A stretch of 64,000 bases of DNA from Bradyrhizobiaceae bacterium (GCA_947475225.1 CANJMQ010000001.1:78640-142639), one strand, 5' to 3'. Shown: positions 1-9,903, counted from the first letter of the stretch. Notes: generated by a model not told the origin, from the letters alone. A program made the numbers and translations.

Positions 1-1460
1 CAATAGCGCGTCTGCAGGCCGGCGATCACATGGCGTGTTTCGTCACGAAGCGAGCGGTTCTCGTCAAGATCGACGGAATAACCTTTCTTCACGAAGCCAC
101 CGTCGCGCGCGAAGTTGGGCAGGTCTACGTCAAGTGCGGCATCGAGTTCACGTGCCAGGTCGAGATCGCTCCAACTCAGTGTCTCGCAGAGCGAGTCAAG
201 GTTTTCGGGCAGACCGCCGATGGTTGCGCTGGCTGCCAGTCGGTGCGCAAGGTGGCCGGCGATCATAAGTCCGTCACGTATTCCGGCAAGATCGCGCGGG
301 CCACCGCGTCCGATGGTGACACGACCCAGGGCGCGCTCAAGATCAGGCATGGAGGTGAGTAGCTTGCGAGTGTCCTCACGAAGTGCGGCATCGGCGACGA
401 AATGCGCCACATCGTCCAGCCGGCGGGCGATGGCGTAGGGGTCACATTGCGGGTTTGACAGCCTGGTCGCGATGCAGCGGGATCCCGCTGCCGTAACCGT
501 CAGGTCGATCACGGAAAGGAGGCTGCCGCGCCGCTCGCCCGCCAGCGTGCGGGTAAGTTCGAGATTGGCGCGCGTCGCAGGGTCGATGAGCATGACCGAG
601 GAAGCAACCTCGCGACGGGGCGGGCGAAGGTATGGCAGTTTACCGGCCTGGGTGATGACAATATATTCGAGTAATCCGCCGAGTGCGGACACTTCGGCGC
701 GCGAAAAATTGCCAAAGCCGTCCAGCGCCTTGACGTCAAACTGCTCCTTGAGCCGCCGCTCGGAGGCCAGAGAATCAAAGCGGACGGAAGGAAGTGGCGT
801 TACCGGTGCACCAGCCCGGTCCAGCAAGCTGGTGAATTCGGGGTCGGCGAGCAGAGCGTCAGCGGCGATGATCTCACGGGGATCGAGCCGGGTGAGATCA
901 GCGGACAGCCGTGTGGAGGCAGTCTGCATGACCGCCAGCTCACCTGAGCTGATGTCGGCCCAGGCAATGGCCATCTCGCCCGTTGCCTTGCTGCGGGTGA
1001 CGCTCGCGAGGAAATTGTGGCTGCGGGAATCCAGCAGATTGTCCTCGGTCAGCGTGCCGGGGGTGACCAGGCGAACGACGTCGCGCTTCACCACTGACTT
1101 GGAGCCGCGTTTCCTTGCCTCGGCCGGGTCTTCAAGTTGCTCGCAGACGGCCACGCGGTGGCCCATGCGGATCAGTTTCTGGAGATAAGCGTCTGCGGCG
1201 TGAGCGGGTACGCCGCACATGGGGATGTCCTCGCCCAAATGCTTGCCGCGTCTGGTCAGCGTAATGCCGAGGGCAGTGGCTGCAATCTCCGCGTCTTCGA
1301 AGAAAAGCTCGTAGAAATCGCCCATGCGGAAGAACAGCAGGCTGCCCGGGTTCGCCTGTTTCAGAACCAGGAACTGTGCCATGACGGGCGTTGCGCGGCT
1401 GGAGGTCTCCTCCCCCGCTCCCTCGCCCATATGGTCCATCTCGGTCACGGTGCCTTCCAT
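1..1460 (-). CDS. mutS: DNA mismatch repair protein MutS, N-terminal part (runs off the window)
   Basis: Reading the minus strand from an ATG at 1460 gives about 486 residues with no stop before the window edge. The start reads MEGTVTEMDHMGEG, followed by the MutS mismatch-recognition domain. That domain contains the family signature around FFRMGDFYELFFEDA, with the Phe-X-Glu mismatch-reading region, then GVPAHAADAYL and the connector and core-lever regions. MutS binds mispaired bases and recruits MutL. The ATPase half lies outside the window. A second in-frame ATG at 1439 is an alternative start. The gene is divergent from the malic enzyme gene, so 1461-1573 should hold both promoters. The identification is firm; only the C-terminus is missing. 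Confidence 0.93.
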   Translation of the reverse strand, partial: MEGTVTEMDHMGEGAGEETSSRATPVMAQFLVLKQANPGSLLFFRMGDFYELFFEDAEIAATALGITLTRRGKHLGEDIPMCGVPAHAADAYLQKLIRMGHRVAVCEQLEDPAEARKRGSKSVVKRDVVRLVTPGTLTEDNLLDSRSHNFLASVTRSKATGEMAIAWADISSGELAVMQTASTRLSADLTRLDPREIIAADALLADPEFTSLLDRAGAPVTPLPSVRFDSLASERRLKEQFDVKALDGFGNFSRAEVSALGGLLEYIVITQAGKLPYLRPPRREVASSVMLIDPATRANLELTRTLAGERRGSLLSVIDLTVTAAGSRCIATRLSNPQCDPYAIARRLDDVAHFVADAALREDTRKLLTSMPDLERALGRVTIGRGGPRDLAGIRDGLMIAGHLAHRLAASATIGGLPENLDSLCETLSWSDLDLARELDAALDVDLPNFARDGGFVKKGYSVDLDENRSLRDETRHVIAGLQTRY

Positions 1461-1573
1461 AGCAGGAATCGACCAAAGAGGTACAAGCGAGGTTTTCGGA
1501 ACGCTTGAGTGTCGTCCCCGGCCTCTCTAGTCTGGCTGCCAGACACTGGATAATTGTTATTTGGGGCAAAGAC

Positions 1574-3844
1574 ATGGACCAGAAGCCGCGCCGTCCGACC
1601 ATCACCGACGAGGAGGCTCTCGAATTCCACCAGCGCGGCAAGCCCGGAAAGCTTGAAATCACGCCCACCAAGCCCATGGCCACCCAGCGTGACCTGTCAC
1701 TTGCCTACAGCCCGGGCGTTGCCGTTCCGGTCCGCAGGATCGCTGAAAATCCAGAATTGGCATACGATTACACCGCAAAGGGCAATCTCGTGGCCGTGAT
1801 TTCCAACGGCACTGCCATTCTTGGCCTCGGCGACCTCGGCGCATTGGCCTCAAAGCCGGTGATGGAAGGCAAGGCCGTCTTGTTCAAGCGCTTTGCCGAC
1901 GTCGATTCGATCGATCTTGAGGTCGATACCAAGGATGTCGAGCAGTTCATCAATGCGGTGCGCTATCTCGGCCCCTCCTTCGGCGGCATCAACCTCGAGG
2001 ATATAAAGGCACCGGACTGCTTCATCATCGAGCAGCGCCTGCGCGAGATGATGGATATCCCCGTCTTCCATGACGACCAGCACGGCACCGCGATCATCGC
2101 CACGGCTGGCCTCATCAACGCTCTGCACCTCACGAAGCGTGACCTCAGGACCGCTAAAATCGTGTGCAATGGTGCAGGTGCTGCTGCGATTGCCTGCGTC
2201 GAGCTCATCAAGTCGCTGGGCGTCCCGAATGCCAACGTGATCCTCGCGGACTCCAAGGGTGTCGTCTACAAGGGCCGCACCGAAGGCATGAACCAGTGGA
2301 AATCGGCGCATGCCGTCGAAACCAAGGCACGGTCGCTGGCCGATGCCATGGATGGAGCGGATGTATTCTTCGGCCTTTCAGTAGCCGGCGCCCTGACGCC
2401 CGCAATGGTAAAGAGCATGGCGGCGAACCCAATCATCTTCGCCATGGCAAACCCCGATCCTGAGATCACCCCCGAGGACGTGCTGCAGGTGCGGGAGGAT
2501 GCGATCATGGCGACCGGGCGCTCCGACTACCCGAACCAGGTCAACAACGTACTCGGTTTTCCCTATATCTTCCGTGGTGCGCTGGATGTGCGTGCGCGAA
2601 CCATCAATGACGAGATGAAGATCGCTGCTGCCCATGCCCTAGCGGGTCTCGCCCGCGAGGATGTTCCCGATGAGGTGGCGGCCGCCTATCATGGACCCCG
2701 TCCGTCATTTGGCCGTGACTATCTTATTCCAGTGCCGTTTGATCCGCGGCTTATTTCAACCATTCCGGTGGCGGTTGCCAAGGCAGCGATGGAAAGCGGC
2801 GTTGCACGCCGGCATATTGCTGATCTTGACGAGTACAGGCAGTCGCTCTCCGCCCGCCTTGATCCTATCGCCGGCACGCTGCAGAGCGTATTTGGCAAGG
2901 TGCGCGTGGCGCCAAAGCGGGTGGTCTTCGCGGAAGGCGAGGAAGACCGCATGATTCGTGCCGCCAACAGCTATGCCAGCGCCGGATTGGGCCGTGCCAT
3001 CCTCATCGGGCGTGAGGAGAAGATCCAGGAAACCATGGCAAGCAGTGGACTCGAACTCAACGAGAATGTCGAGGTCTCCAATGCCCGGATCTCCGAGCGC
3101 AACGTCGACTATGCGAATTTCCTTTATGAGCGTCTGCAACGCAATGGCTTCCTTCTGCGCGACTGCCAGCGCATGGTGAATCAGGACCGCAACGTCTTCG
3201 CCGCCTGCATGGTGGCGATGGGAGATGCCGATGCCATGGTGACCGGCCTCACCCGTAACTTCTCCGTCGCCCTCGATAATGTTCGGCAGGCCATCGACAA
3301 CCGTCCAGGCCACCGCCCGATCGGAGTCTCCATGGCGCTTGTACGCGGGCGGACCGTGTTCATTGCCGATACATCGATTCATGAACTGCCCTCACCCGAG
3401 GAGCTTGCCGATATCGCGCAGGAAGCCGCCGGTGTCGCACGGCGATTCGGCTACGAGCCGCGTGTGGCCTTCCTGTCGTACTCGACCTTTGGCTATCCGC
3501 GTGGTGAGCGTGCTGCCTATGTGCGCGATGCCGTGGGTGTCCTCGATCGTCGCAATGTCGATTTCGAATATGATGGCGAAATGGGAGCTGACGTCGCGCT
3601 ATCGCGCGAGGCGATGGCGCTCTATCCCTTCTGCCGCCTTACCGGTCCTGCCAATGTGCTGGTGATGCCGGCCGCACATTCGGCGTCAATCTCGACCAAG
3701 ATGCTCCAGCAGTTAGGAGGCGTTACCGTTGTAGGCCCGCTGCTCACCGGCCTTGACCGTCCCGTCCAGATCGCGGCGATGTCGGCCACGACATCGGAAA
3801 TTCTCAACCTGGCGGCCATCGCTGCCTATGACATCAACCGTTAG
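1574..3844 (+). CDS. maeB: NADP-dependent malic enzyme with C-terminal phosphotransacetylase-like domain
   Basis: Predicted 756 residues. Residues about 1-420 are the malic enzyme part: a [20 protein letters not shown] region, the metal-binding FHDDQHGTA motif, and a Rossmann stretch with GAGAAA. Residues about 430-756 resemble phosphate acetyltransferase ([16 protein letters not shown], then the [15 protein letters not shown] region). This two-domain layout is typical of MaeB/TME enzymes, which oxidatively decarboxylate malate to pyruvate with NADP. The PTA-like part is regulatory in characterised members. The ATG at 1574 is preferred over an upstream in-frame GTG because [16 protein letters not shown] is the usual family start. 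The 3' end overlaps the convergent OlsB-like gene by 11 bp. Confidence 0.95.
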   Translation: MDQKPRRPTITDEEALEFHQRGKPGKLEITPTKPMATQRDLSLAYSPGVAVPVRRIAENPELAYDYTAKGNLVAVISNGTAILGLGDLGALASKPVMEGKAVLFKRFADVDSIDLEVDTKDVEQFINAVRYLGPSFGGINLEDIKAPDCFIIEQRLREMMDIPVFHDDQHGTAIIATAGLINALHLTKRDLRTAKIVCNGAGAAAIACVELIKSLGVPNANVILADSKGVVYKGRTEGMNQWKSAHAVETKARSLADAMDGADVFFGLSVAGALTPAMVKSMAANPIIFAMANPDPEITPEDVLQVREDAIMATGRSDYPNQVNNVLGFPYIFRGALDVRARTINDEMKIAAAHALAGLAREDVPDEVAAAYHGPRPSFGRDYLIPVPFDPRLISTIPVAVAKAAMESGVARRHIADLDEYRQSLSARLDPIAGTLQSVFGKVRVAPKRVVFAEGEEDRMIRAANSYASAGLGRAILIGREEKIQETMASSGLELNENVEVSNARISERNVDYANFLYERLQRNGFLLRDCQRMVNQDRNVFAACMVAMGDADAMVTGLTRNFSVALDNVRQAIDNRPGHRPIGVSMALVRGRTVFIADTSIHELPSPEELADIAQEAAGVARRFGYEPRVAFLSYSTFGYPRGERAAYVRDAVGVLDRRNVDFEYDGEMGADVALSREAMALYPFCRLTGPANVLVMPAAHSASISTKMLQQLGGVTVVGPLLTGLDRPVQIAAMSATTSEILNLAAIAAYDINR

Positions 3845-4604
3845 GCGCTCCGAAATGCACGAAATAGCGCGCATTTATGGTGGAAACGGGAAGGATGATC
3901 AGCACGTCAATGGTATTGAACTGGAGGTCGATCACCGCCCCGTCCCCTATATAGCATCCGAGCCTCAAGTACCCCTTGATCAGCGGCGGCAGGAGTTTGA
4001 GCGCCTGCCTCTGGTCGATCTTCTCCCGGGCGATGCGTCGCATATCGATACGATGTTCGGGTAGCGCGCGGACATTCCACTCTGGCGGTGCTGACGCTTC
4101 GGCAAGAAAACTCAGTGACAGAGCATGGCGATGTGGATCGATTCCCTCCAGACTTGCGCAGCCGAGCATCACATGCATGTCGTGGGCGCGAACGTAGTTC
4201 CAGATGCCTTGCCAGAGAAGCTCTACCACTGGTTTGGTGCGGTAGGGTTTCAGAACACAGGAGCGGCCAAGTTCGAGAAAACGCAGGTCAGGATGCGCTG
4301 CGATTACCGGCGCAATGTCAAATTCGGCCTGCGTATAGAAGCCCCCGCTGGCAACAGCGACCTCCTGCCGCAGCAGGCGGTAGGTTCCGATCAATTCGCC
4401 ATCCTGAAGGAGAATAGTATCGCCCTCGGCCATTGCGCCCCGCCGCACGACCACGAGATGATCGCAGATCGCATCAAATCTGTCGCCATCCAAACGGCGC
4501 CCTGCCATCTCGGGCGTCGGGATGGCGCCCAGCTCTTCGTAGAAAACCCTGTAGCGAAGCTGTTGGCATGCTGCGATCTCGTCAAGCCCGCTGGCTTGAC
4601 GCAA
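3834..4604 (-). CDS. OlsB-like GNAT-fold N-acyltransferase
   Basis: About 256 residues containing RYRVFYEE, DAICDHLVVV and LELGRSCV, typical of the hemolysin-like acyltransferase family (COG3176). That family includes OlsB, the ornithine-acyl-ACP N-acyltransferase that makes lyso-ornithine lipid. By family it would transfer a fatty acyl chain at the inner face of the membrane. The start is unusual. There is no in-frame ATG between the upstream stop and the conserved N-terminus, so translation probably starts at TTG 4604 or CTG 4610 behind an AAGG sequence. No OlsA-type acyltransferase is adjacent (plsC lies 15 kb away), so ornithine-lipid synthesis is an inference. Confidence 0.75.
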   Translation of the reverse strand: MRQASGLDEIAACQQLRYRVFYEELGAIPTPEMAGRRLDGDRFDAICDHLVVVRRGAMAEGDTILLQDGELIGTYRLLRQEVAVASGGFYTQAEFDIAPVIAAHPDLRFLELGRSCVLKPYRTKPVVELLWQGIWNYVRAHDMHVMLGCASLEGIDPHRHALSLSFLAEASAPPEWNVRALPEHRIDMRRIAREKIDQRQALKLLPPLIKGYLRLGCYIGDGAVIDLQFNTIDVLIILPVSTINARYFVHFGAPNG

Positions 4605-4714
4605 AAGCAGTTCGCCTTTTTCGGCGCGTATGTTCGTAGATGTCTGCAGCGTAAATCACTCCCGGAGGAGTGTTTGCCACAGACAACCGCGCCGTGAAAG
4701 TTTCCTGAAGACCC

Positions 4715-6565
4715 TCAGGCGACAACCTGCCGCTTCATGAGACGGTTGATCGCCTCATCCAGCGCATCGCGATCAAAGGGCTTTGAGAGGTAGCCGTCCA
4801 TCCCGGCGTCAAGGCAGGCATTGATGTCCTCCCGCTGAACGTTGGCGGTAAGTGCGAGGATGGGAAGCCGCGGCAAGGATCGGTCGGCCTCGTTGCGGCG
4901 TATGCAACGGGTTGCCTCGAGCCCATCCAGTACGGGCATCTCGACGTCCATGATGATGAGGTCCGGGCGCTTGCCCGTTGAAAGGGACTCCAGTACTTCG
5001 TCACCGTTCTTCGCGTTTGCCACGCTGTAGCCCTCGCGTCGGAGCAGGGTGCTGGCCAGCAGGATGTTTACCGGATTGTCTTCGGCGAGCAGGACATGCA
5101 ACTGGCGCTTCGCCTGAAGTGATATCACGTTGCGTAGGGGTTGGAGCGCGGTCACCGGGAATGCTGCCTCGTCACGCAGCGTGACCAGGCGCAAAAGCGA
5201 ATGGCGGCGGAACGGCTTCAGTAGATAGCCTGAGAAGTTCTTGGCCAGAAGATCAGCGAACTGGCGCCGTTCCTCGCTGCGCAGCATGAGATAGACGCGC
5301 TGCTTTTGAACGTTGCCCCTCTGGGGCCATGAGTTGTGCAGGATTTCTGCAAATTCACTGTCGCACAGAACGGCGGTGCAGGGAATGGCGTCGGCATCTC
5401 CAAGCAGGCGAAGAAGTTCATGCGGGTAATGCATCATCTGCACCGACGCGCCGCTGTCCTCCAGCGTCTCTCGGATGTGGTCTGCGGTGATGGAGGGCGA
5501 TGCTGCCAGAATGAAACTACGACGCCGCAACAGTTCATGGGATCCCGGCTGCACCGCATCCGTCAGCGGCAAGACGACATTGAACGCTGAACCTTCTCCC
5601 GGAGCGGAGCGCACAGAGATTGTTCCGTCCATCGCCTCGACGAGGCGGCGGGAGATTGTCAGTCCAAGGCCAGTACCACCGAACAGTTGCCGTGTCTCAT
5701 CATTTGCCTGCGTGAACTCTTCGAAGATGCACTGCTGCTCATCCTCGGACATGCCGATCCCGGAATCACTGACAGTTATGGAGAGTTTGCCGTCGTCATG
5801 CAGTCGAGCGCTGATACCTACGCCACCCGAAGGTGTAAACTTGATGGCATTGCCGCAGAGGTTTAGCAGAACTTGGCGCAGCCGCCGCTCGTCGCCGCGT
5901 ATCTGTGAGGGAATGCGCATCGAGATGAAACTTGAGATTTCGATGCCCTTGGCATGGGCTCGTGGAGCAAGAAGTTCAGTGACAGATTCGATCAGGGCCG
6001 CGAGGTCATAAGGCTCTTCCGAAACTTCCATCCCCTGGCGTTCAGCGATGGATGCATCGAGAAGTTCGTCAACGATCGATAACAGGGCGCGTGCGGAAGA
6101 GTCAGCCGTTCGCGCGTAGTTTCGCTGTTCAAGTGTCAGTGGGGTTTCCATCAGAAGGCCGATCATGCCAAGAATGCCGTTCATCGGCGTGCGGATTTCA
6201 TGGCTGGTGATGGCGAGGAAGCGTGACTTTGCGACGTTGGAGGCTTCAGCGCGGCGATTGGCTTCGTGGAGTGCTTCTGCGGCCGTCACAAGTTCCACAA
6301 GCCGGCGGTCTGTGCCTCTGCGCCAAATGACCTGAGCCAGGACCAATGCAGCAGATAGAAGAAAACCCGCTCCAGCCATCACGAGGGTCGCAAGCGGTGG
6401 CACTGAGGGCAGGACCCCCACCGCACCGATTCCTGCAAAGAGCAGCATCAGTGCAATCGTTGCAATCAGTCCACCGAGGTTGCCGGCACCAGCTTCGGCG
6501 GGGGCGGGCATGATTTTTGAGATCCCAGGATCGGCGTGGTGCTTCTTGTACATGGATGAAACCAT
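4715..6565 (-). CDS. Membrane hybrid sensor histidine kinase with pseudo-receiver and receiver domains
   Basis: About 616 residues from ATG 6565; a TTG at 6601 would add 12. There are two membrane helices (residues about 33-54 and 58-81) with almost no periplasmic loop. A HisKA domain follows with its phospho-acceptor in SHEIRTPMNG (His122), then an HATPase domain (N-box Asn239, GTGLGLTIS). Residues about 350-455 form a receiver-like fold that lacks the acidic pair after strand 1, although it keeps an Asp (402) and LKPF. The last about 120 residues are a canonical receiver (AEDNPVN, IIMDVEMPVLDG with Asp540, LSKPF). It should autophosphorylate and pass phosphate to its own receiver. Input signal and output partner are not evident, and no HPt domain is present. 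Confidence 0.88.
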   Translation of the reverse strand: MVSSMYKKHHADPGISKIMPAPAEAGAGNLGGLIATIALMLLFAGIGAVGVLPSVPPLATLVMAGAGFLLSAALVLAQVIWRRGTDRRLVELVTAAEALHEANRRAEASNVAKSRFLAITSHEIRTPMNGILGMIGLLMETPLTLEQRNYARTADSSARALLSIVDELLDASIAERQGMEVSEEPYDLAALIESVTELLAPRAHAKGIEISSFISMRIPSQIRGDERRLRQVLLNLCGNAIKFTPSGGVGISARLHDDGKLSITVSDSGIGMSEDEQQCIFEEFTQANDETRQLFGGTGLGLTISRRLVEAMDGTISVRSAPGEGSAFNVVLPLTDAVQPGSHELLRRRSFILAASPSITADHIRETLEDSGASVQMMHYPHELLRLLGDADAIPCTAVLCDSEFAEILHNSWPQRGNVQKQRVYLMLRSEERRQFADLLAKNFSGYLLKPFRRHSLLRLVTLRDEAAFPVTALQPLRNVISLQAKRQLHVLLAEDNPVNILLASTLLRREGYSVANAKNGDEVLESLSTGKRPDLIIMDVEMPVLDGLEATRCIRRNEADRSLPRLPILALTANVQREDINACLDAGMDGYLSKPFDRDALDEAINRLMKRQVVA

Positions 6566-6630
6566 GACACGCGCTGCTTTCAAAAGTTTTACGAGCGGCA
6601 AGACATGGTGAAGAATGCGTTAATATTCTC

Positions 6631-7530
6631 TCACGCCACAGCGACGAAGGCCGAAAGCTTTTGCCTGTAGCTCAGTGCTTCGGCGATGTGGATGCGCGCC
6701 ACCTGTTCTTGGCGTTCGAGATCTGCAAGTGTGCGGGCCACCCGGAGCACGCGGTGATAGCCACGCGCCGAAAGCTTCATGGCATCCGCCGCCTCGCGCA
6801 GCAGGCTGAGGCCGGGTGGGTCGGGTCTGGCGATTTCTTCCAATAAGGCTCCGTCGGCTTCGGCATTGGTACGAAGTCCGGGTTTTCCGAGGCTGGCGAA
6901 GCGCTTCGCCTGCATCTGCCGGGCGGCCAGCACGCGCTGCGCCACGTCCCGGCTTGCTTCCTTCGGCGGGGGTAGCGTGAGGTCGGATGCCTTCACGGCG
7001 GCCAGTTCGATCTGGATGTCCATACGGTCGAGAAGTGGCCCCGAGATGCGAGCCTGGTAGTCCGCCGCACAGCGTGGTCCGTTGCGGCAGATATGGCCCG
7101 GCTGCCCTGCGAATCCGCATTTGCAGGGGTTCATGGCAGCGATCAGCTGGAACCGGGCGGGATAGGTGATGTGATAATTGACCCGTGCCACCACCGTCTC
7201 GCCGGTCTCCATCGGCTGGCGAAGGGACTCGAGAACGCGCGGCTGGAATTCGGGAAGCTCGTCGAGGAACAGCACGCCGTGGTGCGCCAGCGCCATCTCG
7301 CCTGGCTTGGCACGCAGGCCCCCGCCGACCAGTGCCGGCATGGACGCCGAGTGGTGGGGTGCGCGGAACGGACGCCGCCTGGACAATTGGCCATTGGACA
7401 GTTCTCCCGCCAGCGAGGCGACCATGCTGATATCCAGCATCTCGCGCGAGTCCATCGGTGGCAGGATGGACGGCAGGCGCTGCGCCAGCATGGATTTTCC
7501 CGCACCAGGCGGTCCCACCATCAGAAAGTG
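6631..7530 (-). pseudogene. comM: comM (yifB) 3' fragment, Mg-chelatase-like AAA+ ATPase
   Basis: The second half of ComM/YifB: it opens with the Walker A motif GPPGAGKS, continues with the Walker B region VLFLDELPEF, the MNPCKCG Cys motif and the C-terminal helical domain ending SYRQKLSAFVAVA. About 296 residues remain. ComM is a hexameric branch-migration helicase that helps integrate DNA during natural transformation. The first 214 residues lie 7.3 kb away at 14851-15483. Between the halves is a serine-integrase element. Joining base 7530 to 14851 restores GGHHFLMVGPPGAGKS in frame, so this is one interrupted gene. The fragment has an ATG at 7521 and an upstream in-frame TAG, but no sign of its own promoter. 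Confidence 0.93.
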
Positions 7531-7557
7531 AAGACACTTAAGACCCTTAAGACCCTA
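7523..7557. other. Element attachment site, comM 3' side
   Basis: The comM-derived bases end with AGAAAGTG at 7523-7530. Element DNA then begins with AAGACACTT. The junction carries a short inverted repeat, AAGTG-AAGA-CACTT (7526-7539), which fits a serine-recombinase half site. The boundary is inferred from the in-frame repair of comM when this end is joined to 14851; the exact crossover dinucleotide within the shared AAGTG cannot be assigned by reading. Confidence 0.75.
7531..7557. repeat. Three 9-bp tandem repeats at the element end
   Basis: AAGACACTT (7531-7539), AAGACCCTT (7540-7548) and AAGACCCTA (7549-7557) lie head to tail directly after the core. The heptamer AGACCCT in the third copy is 19 bp from the core AAGTG. 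Its reverse complement AGGGTCT lies 19 bp from the core on the other element end (14820-14826). In the circular form these would form a symmetric recombinase site. Confidence 0.75.
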
Positions 7558-7941
7558 CAATAGTCCCCGCAGCCGCCACGGCATTGTGTACCGGCCTGTT
7601 GCAGCTCATCTGCATTTAGGTTTCCACCATCTCAAATTTCAGCCTGATCGAACCATAGATTCGCTGGCTATATTTCTGCTTCTGCCTGTCAACGAACCGC
7701 CTCGGGCTAAATCTTGCGTCTCTAATTGTGGCGGCGGTTATGAAGGTGACCAAGATGTTACACACCAGTGTAGTCAGGTTGCTGAATAGCTGAAGGATGG
7801 TATCGTGAATCAGCGTTCCAATCCGGCGGCACCTGCCTTCCTAAGTGTTTCCCCGGATTGCCGAACTCCTGCCGTCACTTAGAAGTTGTTACCCAGATGG
7901 GATGCGGACCTTGATAACAAGGGCGATTCTGTGGGGGAACG
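7558..7941. other. Non-coding leader region between element end and autotransporter gene
   Basis: About 380 bp with no convincing reading frame. It should contain the promoter for the autotransporter gene, but no clear -35/-10 pair could be picked out. A purine-rich GTGGGGGAACG immediately before the ATG at 7942 is a good ribosome binding site. No RNA gene was recognised here. Confidence 0.45.
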
Positions 7942-9903
7942 ATGAAACTCTTGAAGCGCAGCCTTGTCCTGTCGTGCGGCGTGTCCGCGTCTGCCCTTGT
8001 TCTGGCGATCAATGCCGGGGCGAATGACTTTCCAATCACCACCGGCAATTCGCCGGTAACCGTCACCCAGACACTCACCACGGGCGAGGTGGGGACGGTG
8101 CAAGAAGGTGGCGTGATCGACGTCACTTCTGGCAACGGCATCGAAGCCACTGCCGCTGGCGTCACGGTGAACAACGCGGGGTCAGTGACGAGCGGCGATA
8201 AAAATGGGATTTTAGTACTGGGTGAAAGCACAGTCACCAACACGGGGACGGTGACTGGCGGCGGCGAAAACGGCATCGCAGCCTTTGGCAACGGCAACAC
8301 GATCACCAACTCGGGCACGTTGACGGGTTTTTACAAGGGCATCTTCGCCCAAGGCTCCAACCTCAAGATCACCAACTCGGGGACAGTGGCGGGCGGGTCC
8401 GCGGGCGGGAGCGCGGACATCGGCATCTACGCCCAAGGCGACAACAACACGATCACCAACTCGGGGACGGCGGCCGGCAACGGCGGCATCATAGCCGTTG
8501 GCTCCAACACCACGATCACCAACTCGGGGACGATGACGGGCGGCAACATAGGCGTCTTTGCCATTGTCAACGACAGCACGATCACCAACTCGGGCACGGT
8601 GACAGGCGGCAACGGCGGCATCCTCGCCTATGGCAACGGTAACACGATCACCAACTCGGGCAAGATCATCGGTGGCGGGGCTGCGGTTTCTTTTGGTGGC
8701 AGCGACAACACCCTGACGCTTCTGTCCGGCAGCAACGTGCAGGGGATGCTGGATCTAGCCGGAACGGGTGGCAACACGCTGGTGATCGGGCGCGGTCTCA
8801 GCACGGTCTTCACCTATACGGGCGGTGATAGCGTCATCATCGACACCAACGGTATGCCTTTTGTGTCTTCCAAAGGCGTTCTGGCGGTGGTCGATCCCAC
8901 CCTGTTCTCGGCTGAGGGCGACATGCTGAACGACCTGACGCGCTCGCTGGCCGACGTGGTCGATGCGCGGCTTGGGTCAGCCCGCTCCGGCCACGGCGCT
9001 GCCAACATGGTGGCAGCAGCACCCACCGGCATCGTGCCGACGGCGGATGTGCCGGATGCGGCTGAGCCTCAGTCCGTGGTCTGGGCGGCGGGTATCGGCA
9101 ACTACCGCAGTCAGGATTCCAACGGCATCTATGACGGCTTCGACTCAACCCTCGGCGGCTTTGCAATTGGTGCCGATGGCGTGTTGTCATCGGGCACCCG
9201 GCTGGGTGGCTTCGCGGGCGCCAGCTTCGCCAGCCTCAACACCGATGCGGGAACGCAGGAAATTGATGCCAACAGCTACTATGCTGGCCTTTACGCTGGC
9301 TTCACCATGTCGGAGGCCTTCCTGAACCTCGCGCTGACGGGCGGCTACACCAGCCAGTCCACCAGCCGCGACGTGCTGAACAACATGGTTGTGGGCGGTG
9401 TTGAACAGGCCAAGGGCGACCCGAACGGCATCTTCATCAGCCCATCGGCGACGATTGGAACGGATATTGAAACCGGCGGCATGATCTTCACGCCAAGCCT
9501 CAGGGCACGGTATGCGGGCCTGTTCATGGACAGCTATGACGAGAACGGCTCGACGGCTGACCTCTCGGTTGACTCACGCTCGATCAACCTCTTCGACCTG
9601 CGCGGTCAGGTTGCCTTCGCGATTGCGCCGATGCAGACCAATGGCGGGCATTTCGATGCCGCCCTGCGTCTGGGTGCCGATGCCACCTACACCAACAGCG
9701 AAGATGTCAACGCCACGCTGCTGGGCCAGTCGCTGAACTTCAACGTCAACGATGACGACACCACGGTGCGCGGCTTCGCCGGTCTCGACCTTGCCTACGA
9801 GACGGACAGCGGCGCCAACTTCACCCTCACCGGCGAAGCGGGCTATGACACCAGCGACGCGCTCACCCTCACGGGCACCGCCGGTCTCGCCTGGGCGTTC
9901 TGA
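7942..9903 (+). CDS. Autotransporter (type Va secretion) with short repetitive beta-helix passenger
   Basis: 653 residues. An N-terminal signal peptide (KLLKRSLVLSCGVSASALVLA, cleaved near Ala-Asn-Asp) leads into a passenger of about 250 residues. The passenger is built from 20-27-residue repeats, each containing ITNSGT followed by Gly- and Asn-rich turns, a pattern that predicts a right-handed beta-helix. Residues about 370-653 form the autotransporter beta-barrel, ending in alternating hydrophobic residues and a terminal Phe (GLAWAF), as required for BAM-mediated insertion. The passenger is short for this family, and no catalytic motif is visible, so an adhesin or surface role is an inference. 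It is the only obvious cargo gene of the element and reads toward the element interior. Confidence 0.85.
   Translation: MKLLKRSLVLSCGVSASALVLAINAGANDFPITTGNSPVTVTQTLTTGEVGTVQEGGVIDVTSGNGIEATAAGVTVNNAGSVTSGDKNGILVLGESTVTNTGTVTGGGENGIAAFGNGNTITNSGTLTGFYKGIFAQGSNLKITNSGTVAGGSAGGSADIGIYAQGDNNTITNSGTAAGNGGIIAVGSNTTITNSGTMTGGNIGVFAIVNDSTITNSGTVTGGNGGILAYGNGNTITNSGKIIGGGAAVSFGGSDNTLTLLSGSNVQGMLDLAGTGGNTLVIGRGLSTVFTYTGGDSVIIDTNGMPFVSSKGVLAVVDPTLFSAEGDMLNDLTRSLADVVDARLGSARSGHGAANMVAAAPTGIVPTADVPDAAEPQSVVWAAGIGNYRSQDSNGIYDGFDSTLGGFAIGADGVLSSGTRLGGFAGASFASLNTDAGTQEIDANSYYAGLYAGFTMSEAFLNLALTGGYTSQSTSRDVLNNMVVGGVEQAKGDPNGIFISPSATIGTDIETGGMIFTPSLRARYAGLFMDSYDENGSTADLSVDSRSINLFDLRGQVAFAIAPMQTNGGHFDAALRLGADATYTNSEDVNATLLGQSLNFNVNDDDTTVRGFAGLDLAYETDSGANFTLTGEAGYDTSDALTLTGTAGLAWAF
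8290..8668 (+). repeat. Degenerate tandem DNA repeats encoding the passenger coils
   Basis: The sequence GATCACCAACTCGGG recurs six times (near 8300, 8370, 8450, 8513, 8580 and 8645), with spacings of about 63-80 bp, all multiples that keep the frame. Identity is high at DNA level, not just protein level. Recombination or slippage could therefore add or remove repeat units without a frameshift. Confidence 0.8.

Noticed and set aside
8290..8668. Regular DNA repeats read as a possible CRISPR array
   Set aside because: Repeats and spacers are both coding, in frame, and make a beta-helix passenger; there are no cas genes.
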